From the NCBI GenBank assembly GCA_964445815.1, contig CAYULW010000007.1:62001-126000 (forward strand): 64,000 nt of DNA, written 5' to 3'. Shown piece after piece: positions 17,820-26,780 of the stretch (positions are counted from its first letter, which is position 1; every line of letters starts with the position of its first letter). Origin of the DNA: CAYULW01 sp964445815. GTDB lineage: Bacteria > Bacteroidota > Bacteroidia > Flavobacteriales_E > Vicingaceae. The position numbers and the translations under genes are program-made. The notes beneath the pieces were generated by a model that was given only the letters and a program-made list of their open reading frames with translations, had not been told where the DNA came from and made no database searches.

Positions 17820-19070
17820 ATGAGAAAATTTCTATTACCTATTTTAGGCGTTTTACCATTTTTATCTTTTGCCGGTGGTTTTCAGGTTAATTTACAGGGA
17901 AATCAACAGGCTGGAATGGGTCACTTGGGTACCAGTTTTTATCTGGGAGCATCCAGTACGTACTTCAATCCTGCAATGATGGGGCAAAGCGAAACAAAAT
18001 GGAACATTGAAGCCGGATTTAGTGGCATTCAATCTTATGTCATTTACCAAAACCAAGAAACCGGGACAGAGGCTGAAACAGACAACCCTCTTGGAACTCC
18101 ATTTTATCTCTATGGTACAATGAAGATCAATGATGAAATTACTGCCGGTTTAGCTGTTTACACTCCATTTGGGAGCTCAGTTGATTGGGGAGAAGATTGG
18201 CAAGGCAATTATCTGATTCAAGACATTTCTCTGCGTGCAATATTTATCCAGCCAAGCTTTTCGATTAAAGCTCATGAAAAATTTTCAGTCGGCTTAGGTT
18301 TGGTATACGCTACAGGAGGATTTGAACTGAACCGAGCAGTTGCCTTTCAGGGAGCTAATTCAGATTTTGGACAAGCTACTTTAGAAGGAAACGCCAGTGG
18401 ACTTGGGTACAATTTTGGCATTCATTATCAACCAGTAGAGAAATTGGGAATTGGTTTAACCTACCGTTCCGGAATTAACATGGAGCTTGAAGGGGGTGAT
18501 GCCAACTTTGATCTCCCACCATCTACACAACAAAGTGTTCCTCCAAGCAATAGTTTTGACGCAAATCTTCCGCTACCGAATACAACAACTTTGGGCATTA
18601 GTTATCAACTTAACGACAAGCTTCTTATAGCTGCTGAATACAGTTATGTCGTTTGGGATGTCTATAAGTCCTTAGATTTTGATTTTGAGACTGAAACTGA
18701 TAATTTCAAGGATTCTGAAAACCCAAGAAATTATGAAAGTTCTTCTATCTTTAGATTCGGACTACAATATTCTGTTAATGACAACTTAACTGCACGACTT
18801 GGTGCTTACTATGATGAATCTCCTGTACAAGATGATTATTTTAATCCTGAAACTCCAAATACAGACAATATTGGTTTGACGGCAGGATTAAGTTATGAAA
18901 TTGGAGATAAATTGGGAATTGATGCTTCGTTTATCTATATAGACGGACAAGAAAGAGAGTCTTACTATACGGACTCAAATAATATAAATACTGTCGGCGG
19001 AACTAATTTTGGCGGAAAGTACAAAGCCAGAAGTTTTATTCCGGGAATAGGACTTCGTTATAACTTTTAA
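17820..19070 (+). CDS. OmpP1/FadL/TodX-family outer-membrane transporter
   Basis: Outer-membrane barrel that passes long-chain fatty acids or other hydrophobic compounds. The signal peptide MRKFLLPILGVLPFLSFAGG precedes the mature N-terminal plug region (GFQVNLQGNQQAGMGHLG), and FadL features follow: STYFNPAMMGQSE (the NPA motif), AGLAVYTPFGSSVDWGEDW and a final strand FIPGIGLRYNF. 416 aa is usual. It lies 5 bases before a GDSL-type lipoprotein gene, and such FadL-lipase neighbours suggest a joint role in handling surface lipids (inference). Confidence 0.92.
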   Translation: MRKFLLPILGVLPFLSFAGGFQVNLQGNQQAGMGHLGTSFYLGASSTYFNPAMMGQSETKWNIEAGFSGIQSYVIYQNQETGTEAETDNPLGTPFYLYGTMKINDEITAGLAVYTPFGSSVDWGEDWQGNYLIQDISLRAIFIQPSFSIKAHEKFSVGLGLVYATGGFELNRAVAFQGANSDFGQATLEGNASGLGYNFGIHYQPVEKLGIGLTYRSGINMELEGGDANFDLPPSTQQSVPPSNSFDANLPLPNTTTLGISYQLNDKLLIAAEYSYVVWDVYKSLDFDFETETDNFKDSENPRNYESSSIFRFGLQYSVNDNLTARLGAYYDESPVQDDYFNPETPNTDNIGLTAGLSYEIGDKLGIDASFIYIDGQERESYYTDSNNINTVGGTNFGGKYKARSFIPGIGLRYNF

Positions 19071-19075
19071 AAGCT

Positions 19076-20521
19076 ATGATCATGAAAGAATTCAAGAAAT
19101 TATTTTACATCATTCCTCTAGGCCTTATTGTAAGCTGTGCCCCGGAATTTGATGAAGCACCTTCTTTTGATGCTGGGCAGGCCAATTTTTCAACTTATGT
19201 TGCTGTAGGAAACTCGTTAACAGCAGGCTTTCAAAGTGGTGCTCTGAAAAAAGAAGGACAACTCAATAGCTTCCCCGCCATTCTAGCTCAGCAGTTTCAA
19301 GAAGTTGGTGGTGGTGCTTTTACACAACCTTTATTGGCAGACGGCCCTGGTATTGGTTCGACAGGAAATGCTGAATTAGAATTAGGTTATTCAACTGACT
19401 GTAAGGGAGCAAGTAATTTAGGTCCTGTTCCCTCAGCTCCTGCGGGTCAATTAGATCAATTCGACTTTACTGATCCTACTAAGTTTCTTGGGGGAAATGG
19501 CCCATATGGAAATATGGGTATCCCCGGAGCAAAAAGTATACATTTGATTGCACCAGGGTATGGAAATCCAAGTGGTCTTCTGAGCAATCCTAGAACAGCA
19601 AATCCTTTTTATACGCGTTTTGTTAATCCTGCTAATTTTAATGAAACAGTTGCTGAGGCCTGTGTTAGAGCTAATCCAACTTTCTTTACACTATGGATTG
19701 GTGCTAATGATGTTTTGGGCTATAGCTTAGGAGGTGGAGATGAAAGCTCTGATGCCATCACTCCTGTTTCTTCTTTCCAATTTGCATACAGATCTATTGT
19801 AGATTCTTTAACAAAAAACAATGCTCAAGGTGTAGTTGCCAATATTCCTAATATCACCTCTTTGCCTTATTTTAATGCAATTGCATGGGATGGTTTAGAG
19901 CTTGACGCCACAAACGCTGGTTTATTAAATGCAGGTTATGCCGCTTTTAATGCTGGTATTGATCAATTGGTTGCTAACTCTCTAATGAGTCAAGAAGATG
20001 CTGATTTAAGAAAGATTTCATTTAAGGAAGGAGATAATGCATGGGTTATAGAAGACAAGACATTGAATGATTATGGAGGTATGCTTCCAAAAATGAGGCA
20101 AATCAGAGCACTTGAGCATCTCATTCTTCCAACTCCTCAAGATTCATTAAAATGCGGTGGATGGGGAAGTCAAAAGCCTATTCCTGATGCTTTTGTTTTA
20201 ACGGGTAATGAGGTCACGAATATTGTTTCAGCAACAGATGCGTATAATCAAATTATCAAGCAAACTGCAGATGCTAAAGGACTAGGTTTTGTTGATGCCA
20301 ACAAAATTCTTTCCGAGATGGAAAGCGGATTAACTTATAATGGGGTGACTTATTCAACATCTTTTGTTACGGGAGGCACTTTTTCCCTTGATGGTTTTCA
20401 TCCAAGTACGCGAGGATATGCAATCATTGCAAACGAGTTCATTAATGTAATTAATGCGAAATATGGTGCAAACCTAAAGAAGGTTGACCCGAACTCATAT
20501 CCGGGAATAATATTTCCTTAA
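19076..20521 (+). CDS. SGNH/GDSL-hydrolase-like lipoprotein
   Basis: A 481-residue predicted lipoprotein esterase or lipase. The signal peptide MKEFKKLFYIIPLGLIVSC ends in a lipobox (start at 19076 or the internal ATG at 19082). SGNH blocks are visible: block I in YVAVGNSLTAGFQSG (nucleophile serine), the NxxG-like area around NMGIPGAKS, block III WIGANDVLGY, and block V DGFHPSTRGYAIIANEF with the catalytic Asp and His. There is a long insertion between blocks I and III. Substrate is unknown. It is cotranscribed with the FadL gene 5 bases upstream and ends at a strong terminator. Confidence 0.88.
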   Translation: MIMKEFKKLFYIIPLGLIVSCAPEFDEAPSFDAGQANFSTYVAVGNSLTAGFQSGALKKEGQLNSFPAILAQQFQEVGGGAFTQPLLADGPGIGSTGNAELELGYSTDCKGASNLGPVPSAPAGQLDQFDFTDPTKFLGGNGPYGNMGIPGAKSIHLIAPGYGNPSGLLSNPRTANPFYTRFVNPANFNETVAEACVRANPTFFTLWIGANDVLGYSLGGGDESSDAITPVSSFQFAYRSIVDSLTKNNAQGVVANIPNITSLPYFNAIAWDGLELDATNAGLLNAGYAAFNAGIDQLVANSLMSQEDADLRKISFKEGDNAWVIEDKTLNDYGGMLPKMRQIRALEHLILPTPQDSLKCGGWGSQKPIPDAFVLTGNEVTNIVSATDAYNQIIKQTADAKGLGFVDANKILSEMESGLTYNGVTYSTSFVTGGTFSLDGFHPSTRGYAIIANEFINVINAKYGANLKKVDPNSYPGIIFP

Positions 20522-20542
20522 TCGAAATTATCAATTGATTTG

Positions 20543-20573
20543 AAAAAGGCTCTTCTTTCAGAAGAGCCTTTTT
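20543..20573. terminator. Strong bidirectional intrinsic terminator
   Basis: A perfect 14-base-pair stem (AAAAAGGCTCTTCT, loop TTC, AGAAGAGCCTTTTT) with an A-tract on one side and a T-tract on the other. It serves both the plus-strand GDSL gene and the minus-strand LysE gene, whose stop codon (20574-20572) overlaps its edge. Confidence 0.9.
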
Positions 20574-21192
20574 AGCTAATGATTAAAAACACAATAATTA
20601 TGGTTAACACAATCACTTTTAACCATTTTGTTGTTTTCCAGAATCTCTCGGTTTGAATAAATTGCTGAAGCTCACCGGCCAGTATTGCTATGGATGCGAA
20701 GGTTGCAAAACCAACCAGCATAAATACAAGTCCTAGTATGATCAATTGAAGATTAACGGAAAATAAAAGCGACTCCTTAACAAATTGAGGTAAAAAAGCT
20801 AAAAAGAACAAGCTCACTTTGGGATTCAACACATTCATCATTAGGCCTGTCCTAAATTGCTTTAAAGGAGAATTCTGTTGTTCGTTAGATTTATCCTGTA
20901 GCTTTTCCGGTCGCTCTCTTAAGGTTTGAATCAAAAGGTAGATTAAGTATGCAATACCTGAATATTGTAAAATTGAAAATGCCATTTCAGATTCCTTAAT
21001 AAGTATTGATACACCTGAAATGGCCAAGAGAGTATGCACAATAATTCCACTATTCAAACCAAAAGCAAGCCATATCCCATCCTTCTTCCCCTTATGTAGA
21101 CTTTCAGTCAAAACCAGAAAATTATCAGGTCCGGGCATCAATGCCATAAGAAATGCTGCAATAGTAAAAGAGATGAGCTGTTCAATTTCCAT
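20572..21192 (-). CDS. LysE/RhtB-family amino-acid exporter
   Basis: Inner-membrane exporter of amino acids or homoserine-like compounds. The 206-residue chain has about six hydrophobic segments and the family's N-terminal signature MALMPGPDNFLVLTESLHKG (residues 17-36) followed by GIWLAFGLNSGIIVH. LMMNVLNPKVSLFFLAFLPQFV near residue 120 is the second RhtB hallmark. Start is 3 bases after the GNAT stop codon, so the pair is cotranscribed. The exported substrate cannot be told from sequence. Confidence 0.92.
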   Translation of the reverse strand: MEIEQLISFTIAAFLMALMPGPDNFLVLTESLHKGKKDGIWLAFGLNSGIIVHTLLAISGVSILIKESEMAFSILQYSGIAYLIYLLIQTLRERPEKLQDKSNEQQNSPLKQFRTGLMMNVLNPKVSLFFLAFLPQFVKESLLFSVNLQLIILGLVFMLVGFATFASIAILAGELQQFIQTERFWKTTKWLKVIVLTIIIVFLIIS

Positions 21193-21195
21193 TAA

Positions 21196-21678
21196 CTAGA
21201 GTATCAATTGCCAGTAACCCACATCAACGGTCTGACCAAACTTTTTAGCAATGGAATTAAAGTGACCGGCTTTTATAAAACCCATGCGCTCATGCAATGC
21301 TACACTCTTCGTATTTGGCAATGTCAGACAAGCGACCAAATTGCGTATCCCCATTTTTCTCAATCGTAGTATCAATAGAGTATACAGCTGACTCCCAACT
21401 CCCTTGTTTACATTATCAGGACTCACGTATATGGTAGACTCCAAGGTATTTTTATAGCCCTCTTTTCTTTTCCACTTGTCTGCATATGCATAGGCGATCA
21501 CCTCTTCATTTTTGATATAAACAAGAAACACATAGTCTTTTGATACTTGAAGACAGTAATTTGAGAACTCTTTAAAATCAGGCACTTCATGATCGAGAGT
21601 TGCGTTGCTTTCCAAGACATAATGGGAATAAATTTCCCAAATGCCTTTCGAGTGCTTTTTTTGATACTCCTCAATCAC
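21196..21678 (-). CDS. GNAT-family N-acetyltransferase (phosphinothricin acetyltransferase-like)
   Basis: A 160-residue acetyl-CoA-dependent transferase. The GNAT core is clear: strand ESTIYVSPDNVNKGVGSQLY with the acetyl-CoA loop NKGVGSQL, then LVACLTLPNTKSVALHERMG and a C-terminal FIKAGHF, as in phosphinothricin/methionine-sulfone acetyltransferases. Translation appears to start at GTG (21678). It precedes the LysE exporter by 3 bases; acetylation plus export could serve detoxification of a small amine or amino-acid analogue (inference). Confidence 0.88.
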   Translation of the reverse strand: MIEEYQKKHSKGIWEIYSHYVLESNATLDHEVPDFKEFSNYCLQVSKDYVFLVYIKNEEVIAYAYADKWKRKEGYKNTLESTIYVSPDNVNKGVGSQLYTLLILRLRKMGIRNLVACLTLPNTKSVALHERMGFIKAGHFNSIAKKFGQTVDVGYWQLIL

Positions 21679-21706
21679 GATACAAAAATGGGAATTCTAT
21701 CTTAGT

Positions 21707-22666
21707 TTACAAATCAAAGCTCTGACCTGACCTAGCTATATTATAACCCAAACGATATACTTCATGACTTTCTTTAGACTCATAATCAAGCAAAGGATTG
21801 GTATGATTAAAATGAATAAAATAAATTTTTGACTTCATTCCTTCTTCCAGTTGATCAAATAGCTTCATACTCTCAACCACAAAAGGATGTGGTATTTCAT
21901 CCATATTCCGATTGGGCAATTCATTACCATTATAAAAAGTCGCATCTATAAACGCAAAATCTACCGTTCCTATTAATGAATCAATAGGCACTTCCCATTT
22001 TGCCCATTTATCGATATCGGGAATAAATAATGCGCTGTGACTTGGTCCATCTATCCTAAACCCTGCTGTTTCTGAAAACTCATCACGATGTGGTACTTTA
22101 AAAGGTTCTACAGTTAAGTTGTTTTCAAGAAGAACTTTCTCATTTGAATTAACCGAAACTAAGTCGATGTTTTGAAGTTCAACCAGTTGACTCCATGGTC
22201 CATTATTTTCCAAGAAAGATTTCATAAGCGGCATTGTGTAAACTGGCAGGTTTCTACTGCTCGCAGATTCTCTTCCGAAATACATTAAGCCGGTATAATG
22301 CCCAATATGCCCATGACTTAGAAAAACTCCATCCGGAAAAGGACTTGAAAAAGGTGCAAGGTGGTTTAAGTCATCCAGTTGCTCTGTAATATCAGGAGTG
22401 GCCTCAAACAAATACTTCTTTTGATTTCTATAATCGACTAAAGCAAGTGATACTACTTTTCTTTTTTCTTCTGAAGCTTTTAGAGCTTCACAGCATTTTT
22501 TCTGACAAGCCAACTGAGGTGCTCCTGCATCCTGGGCAGTACCCAATACAAACAACTTGACTCCTTCTAATGATCTGCTTTTACTGTTTTCATTACTAAT
22601 GTTGGCACAACTTGAAAACAGCAGCACAATCAGAAATGCAAAGTCATGGATTGCTCTTCTTGTCAT
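21707..22666 (-). CDS. PqqB-like metallo-beta-lactamase-fold lipoprotein
   Basis: A 319-residue MBL-fold protein with an N-terminal lipoprotein signal (lipobox FSSC). The body begins with VLGTAQDAGAPQLACQKKCC, the opening typical of PqqB-like hydrolases, and carries the metal motif SHGHIGHYTG (HxHxxH-like), then a later histidine in VPHRDEF, ALFIPDIDKW and a terminal HFNHTNPLL. No other pqq genes are in the window and the protein is exported, so a role in PQQ synthesis is unlikely; it is better read as an envelope hydrolase of unknown substrate. Confidence 0.82.
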   Translation of the reverse strand: MTRRAIHDFAFLIVLLFSSCANISNENSKSRSLEGVKLFVLGTAQDAGAPQLACQKKCCEALKASEEKRKVVSLALVDYRNQKKYLFEATPDITEQLDDLNHLAPFSSPFPDGVFLSHGHIGHYTGLMYFGRESASSRNLPVYTMPLMKSFLENNGPWSQLVELQNIDLVSVNSNEKVLLENNLTVEPFKVPHRDEFSETAGFRIDGPSHSALFIPDIDKWAKWEVPIDSLIGTVDFAFIDATFYNGNELPNRNMDEIPHPFVVESMKLFDQLEEGMKSKIYFIHFNHTNPLLDYESKESHEVYRLGYNIARSGQSFDL

Positions 22667-22724
22667 GTTTCGAAGTTAACTCATTTATAGAACATCTAAT
22701 GCTTAGTCCTGACTAAACATAAGG

Positions 22725-25166
22725 TTACCTGCGACGCCCTCCGGAGTATTGCATAGCTTCTCCTTTTCCAAAACCATAACTAAACCCAAGGGTGATGAAT
22801 CTCCCTCTCTGTCTAAATGTGGAAACATAGAAATTTTCCTGAACAATTTCTATCTTATGGAATCTAGAGAAGAAAACATCCCTGATACTTAAATTGACTA
22901 TGGCCTTGCCTTTCATCATCTTTTTTCGGATTCCAAAATCCATAAATACATTCGCTTGTGTTTCACCCTGAACCGTTTGGAAACCTGATGTATAATTACC
23001 CGTCAACTCAATATCCCATGATTTCTGAAGCTTGATCTTGGTGCTCATTTTAGTTGACCATCTATCGTTAACAAAGTCAAAACTATTTTGATTAAACTGC
23101 CCTTCACGCTGGAAGATATTATAATTCAAATCTCCGTTTATGCTCATCCACTTTTTAGGAGAAAGCTTATAATTATACTCTAACCCTATTATAGAATTGG
23201 TCCCTATATTTTCCGGACGAAAAGTGGTTACTCCATTTTGGAAAATAGAAATTCTCTCAATAACATCCGTTGTATAACGATAATACAGACCAAAGTTTTG
23301 AGTTACTTCCTCTAAAATGAGAATGGTATTAAGTTCATAAGAATCGGTGTACTCCGGTTGCAGATTAGGATTCCCTGTTCGCACTGAGAAATTGTTACGA
23401 ATATTAAAAAAGGGATTAAGATCCCAGAGCCGAGGACGATAAATCCTTCTTGAATACCCCGCCTGAAAAGACAATTGCTTACTGACTTTGTATGACGAAT
23501 GAGCACTTGGAAACAGATTCAAAAACTCCAGTTCATTGCGTTCATCGGTAGTCACAAGATAAGTATTCAAATCCGTTTGTTCTGCACGTAAACCAAGCTT
23601 CAACCCCCACTTATCTTTTTCATAAGCTCCAGTTCCATATATTCCCAATACCCCTTGCTGATATTCAAAGTTGTTTGTCAGATTTGGATCAAGCACCCAT
23701 GCTCCATTTGTTAAGTTCGCTACCTGGTAATCGTTTTTTACATCCTGAATCACATATTGGGCTCCTGTTTCAATTTTCCAAACCTTATCAATTGGCTTTG
23801 TATAGTCAGCATTAAATGTATATTTCACCTCACCAAAATCAGTTGATGTTCTTTGAAAGTCGTCTCCATTTCCGCCAAAATCATATTTATTGCTAAACTC
23901 AGAAGATTGCTCTTTCCAAAATAAGTTTCCAATTGCACTTAATGAAAACAAATGATCCTCATGATCTTTGTAGTCTTTAGAATACCGAACTTCATATTGG
24001 TACTTAGGATTATCGGCTTCTGTTACTTCGGTTCTTTCCCATTTCTCAATTAACGTTCCTTCTCCATCTTCATATAGAAAATCCGTTTCTGAAGGTTGAT
24101 CTTCTATCTCATAGGCAAAACTTCCCGAAACCGTCAAAAGCTTAGTAGAATCAATGTGATAGTCTGCACCCAAAATGACATTATAAAACTGTTCATTTCT
24201 ATATTCTTCCCCCTCACTAAATAGACTTGTATTTTGAAGTCGGTCTTGATTAATGTTTTCATTGTAATTGGGTAGCTCTCTATACCCTACCCCAAACTGA
24301 CTAATCAGATTAAACTTTTCTGTTCTACGATTCATACTCAAGCCAATGCTATGATTATGCGGCCATCCTGTATTGAAAGAAACTGAGCCATTCACTCCTT
24401 TACGTTCTTCTTTCTTGATAATGATGTTAATTATACCTGCTGTACCTTCAGCCTCATATTTTGCTGATGGATTCGTAATGACTTCTACCTTCTCAATCAT
24501 TTCTGCTGTAATGGAACCCAATGCATTGCTTTCATCATCTGCCAAAACTGATGGTTTCCCATTAATCAGAATTTGAACACCGCTACTTCCTCTGAGACTG
24601 ACTTGTCCTTCTATGTTTACATTAACAGAAGGCACGTTGTTCAATACTTCAAGGGCACTCGCTCCCGTACTACTCAAGTCCTTGCCCACATTAAAAACAC
24701 GCTTATCAAGTTTGAACTCTGTTTGAGATTTTTCACCAACAACCTCAACCTCATTTAAAAGTTGCTGGTCCTGTTCAATAAATACATCCCCAAGTTCGAC
24801 TGTACGACTTTTGAAATTAAGATTCTCAACCTTTTTAATTTTGAAGCCAATAAAACTGATCTCAAGGTAAACCCTAGTAGAATTAGTTTCAATCTTAAAA
24901 GACCCATCTTCGGCACTGGTTGTTCCGGTTAATACTTTGTTTGTTGATATATCTTTCAACATGACCGTTGCATAAGCAACAGGTGCTTTACTCTGATTTT
25001 CTAATATGCGGCCCTGTATAAAATAACTTTCTTCACTTGACGCAAATATGAAAGCAACATATAGGAATGTAAATAATGTTACGGTTATCTTCTTCAACTT
25101 TTCTTTTAAATTGAATCCGAGATAAATCTCCAATAACTGTCGATTGTCTAATCCAAATTCTCCCAT
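22725..25166 (-). CDS. TonB-dependent-receptor-like outer-membrane protein with CarboxypepD_reg-like domain
   Basis: Large outer-membrane receptor (813 aa from MGEFGLDNRQ at 25166; an in-frame codon at 25193 would overlap ctlX). After a late hydrophobic signal segment (TVTLFTFLYVAFIFASS), residues of the form FIQGRILENQSKAPVAYATV start the CarboxypepD_reg-like repeat. The plug follows (STGASALEVLNNVPSVNV, SLRGSSGVQILINGKPS, ITNPSAKYEAEGTAGIINI) and then a beta-barrel of the OMP_b-brl_3 type. The unusually long pre-signal stretch suggests the true start may lie further in. Such receptors import siderophores, peptides or glycans; the ligand is unknown. Confidence 0.87.
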   Translation of the reverse strand: MGEFGLDNRQLLEIYLGFNLKEKLKKITVTLFTFLYVAFIFASSEESYFIQGRILENQSKAPVAYATVMLKDISTNKVLTGTTSAEDGSFKIETNSTRVYLEISFIGFKIKKVENLNFKSRTVELGDVFIEQDQQLLNEVEVVGEKSQTEFKLDKRVFNVGKDLSSTGASALEVLNNVPSVNVNIEGQVSLRGSSGVQILINGKPSVLADDESNALGSITAEMIEKVEVITNPSAKYEAEGTAGIINIIIKKEERKGVNGSVSFNTGWPHNHSIGLSMNRRTEKFNLISQFGVGYRELPNYNENINQDRLQNTSLFSEGEEYRNEQFYNVILGADYHIDSTKLLTVSGSFAYEIEDQPSETDFLYEDGEGTLIEKWERTEVTEADNPKYQYEVRYSKDYKDHEDHLFSLSAIGNLFWKEQSSEFSNKYDFGGNGDDFQRTSTDFGEVKYTFNADYTKPIDKVWKIETGAQYVIQDVKNDYQVANLTNGAWVLDPNLTNNFEYQQGVLGIYGTGAYEKDKWGLKLGLRAEQTDLNTYLVTTDERNELEFLNLFPSAHSSYKVSKQLSFQAGYSRRIYRPRLWDLNPFFNIRNNFSVRTGNPNLQPEYTDSYELNTILILEEVTQNFGLYYRYTTDVIERISIFQNGVTTFRPENIGTNSIIGLEYNYKLSPKKWMSINGDLNYNIFQREGQFNQNSFDFVNDRWSTKMSTKIKLQKSWDIELTGNYTSGFQTVQGETQANVFMDFGIRKKMMKGKAIVNLSIRDVFFSRFHKIEIVQENFYVSTFRQRGRFITLGFSYGFGKGEAMQYSGGRRR

Positions 25167-25168
25167 TC

Positions 25169-26053
25169 TTACCATAATTCTGCCAGCATACAACGTAAAC
25201 CTCCTCCTCCAACTTTTTCTATGGTTTGAACATTAAAAACCAAGAAATCATAAAACTGTTCAATACAACGCTTTTGATCGCTATCAAATGCTTCATAAGC
25301 AGAAGTAGAACAACAAAAGTATTCTTTTCCCTCTGAAGAACTTTTCAGTACCAGAACATTAGCACAAAACCTGTTCATTTGATCCATTGAAAGTTCAAGC
25401 ACAATTCGATCATTTATGGATAAGCATTTTAAGAGTTGTTGCCTTTCGCTATCTGACTTTACACTTTTCAGACAAACAACAGCTATCTTATCACTGACAC
25501 TCATCATGACATTGGTATGGTATATGGGCACATCACTATCATCAACTGCATCGAATAGAAACAAGTCAAAAGCCATCTTATTTGACCAGTATTCTGCTAA
25601 TTTTTCATCCGTTCGTTGCGATATACAAGCAAATACGGTTTTGTTTTGCCAATCAATAACCAATGAACCGGTACCTTCTAATATGCCTTTTTGTCGGCGC
25701 AAATCAATTAGCGACGAATAATCACTACTCAAATGCTTTATAATATCTTCTCTAACTTCTGCTCTTCGATTTGAGGTTAACATTGGATAGATAAATAAGT
25801 GATTATTTGAAGTAGTACTCAACCAGTTGTTAGGAAAAATAGCGTCCGGCTTTTTCGGTACCAATGTATCCTGCATCAGTTCAACTTGAATGCCACCGTT
25901 TCTCAAACCTTCAACAACCTTATCAAACTCTATTAGAACATTATCAATATTAACCGATGCAACTTGATTCTGAAATCGATTACTTTTTGCAGTTTCTTGA
26001 TTAAATGCAAAAGTAGCAGGTCTAATCATCAGTACTTTTTGAGCTACCGGCAT
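25169..26053 (-). CDS. ctlX: Citrulline/arginine deiminase-related hydrolase CtlX
   Basis: Guanidino-group-modifying fold protein of the amidinotransferase/arginine-deiminase superfamily, best matched to CtlX (arginine deiminase-related). Motifs seen: N-terminal VLMIRPATFAFNQETAKSN, FPNNWLSTTSNNHLFIYPML (Asp/Asn-rich active-site strand), LEGTGSLVIDWQNK, YHTNVMMSVSDKIAVVC with the catalytic-type histidine, and a C-terminal GGGLRCMLAELW with the nucleophile cysteine. 294 aa fits. It starts 4 bases after the ABC ATPase stop codon and so is the tail of the B12 transporter run. Substrate is inferred from family only. Confidence 0.85.
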   Translation of the reverse strand: MPVAQKVLMIRPATFAFNQETAKSNRFQNQVASVNIDNVLIEFDKVVEGLRNGGIQVELMQDTLVPKKPDAIFPNNWLSTTSNNHLFIYPMLTSNRRAEVREDIIKHLSSDYSSLIDLRRQKGILEGTGSLVIDWQNKTVFACISQRTDEKLAEYWSNKMAFDLFLFDAVDDSDVPIYHTNVMMSVSDKIAVVCLKSVKSDSERQQLLKCLSINDRIVLELSMDQMNRFCANVLVLKSSSEGKEYFCCSTSAYEAFDSDQKRCIEQFYDFLVFNVQTIEKVGGGGLRCMLAELW

Positions 26054-26057
26054 AAAT

Positions 26058-26780
26058 CTAATCTTCTATCAAAAAGTTACAATATTTCTCGCCCTTAGCA
26101 TAGTTCAGTTGGTCACAAAATACCCATGCTTGTTTTTTTAGTAATAGAAAGTAATCAGCAAATTCAGAAACAGCATGCAACTGATGACTAGAGATCAAAA
26201 TGGTCTTACCGTACTTTTCTTTTAAGTCAATAATCAATTGAAAAATCTGCCTACTATTTTTAAAATCAAGATGTGTTGTTGGCTCATCTAGGATTAAATA
26301 AGGCGTTTCCTGAGCCAAAGCTCTTGCAATCATCACCTTTTGCCTTTCACCATCACTTAGATCAGATAAACTGCGATAACGCATACTTTCTAAACCACAA
26401 TATTCAATTGCATTATCAATGCTTTCACGATCTTTTTCACTTAACTGTGCTAACCAATTGGTATAAGGATATCTTCCAAATGCAATAAACTCTTCTACAT
26501 TTAACATTCCGATCTCGATACGGTCTGTCAGAACAAATGCCATTCTTTTTGCCCGATCTGCAACAGACATTTCTCTTAGCCCAACACCATCTATACTAAT
26601 TTCGCCTTGTAGCGGACTCAATGCTCCTCCAAATGTCTTGATCAATGTTGATTTGCCACTACCATTTTCTCCAAACAAAGCAAGGATTTTACCCTTTGGA
26701 AGTCTAAAGTTCAAGGCAGATTGAATTTTCTGACCAGCATAACCTATACTTAAGTTTGATATGTCTAAACCGTATTCCAT
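26058..26780 (-). CDS. btuD: ABC transporter ATPase, BtuD/FecE type (probable B12 importer)
   Basis: Cytoplasmic ATPase driving an iron-siderophore/cobalamin-type importer. Walker A GENGSGKST (about 37-45), the Q-loop region, signature LSDGERQKVMIARALAQ and Walker B YLILDEPTTHLD are all intact, followed by the H-loop SSHQLHAVSEF. 240 aa is normal. It abuts the permease gene with no gap and precedes ctlX. The family alone does not distinguish B12 from ferric siderophore or haem; the B12 reading comes from the same-strand cobalamin riboswitch locus upstream. Confidence 0.86.
   Translation of the reverse strand: MEYGLDISNLSIGYAGQKIQSALNFRLPKGKILALFGENGSGKSTLIKTFGGALSPLQGEISIDGVGLREMSVADRAKRMAFVLTDRIEIGMLNVEEFIAFGRYPYTNWLAQLSEKDRESIDNAIEYCGLESMRYRSLSDLSDGERQKVMIARALAQETPYLILDEPTTHLDFKNSRQIFQLIIDLKEKYGKTILISSHQLHAVSEFADYFLLLKKQAWVFCDQLNYAKGEKYCNFLIED

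Noticed and set aside
21707..22666. PQQ biosynthesis role
   Set aside because: No companion pqq genes and an export signal are present; only the fold is shared.
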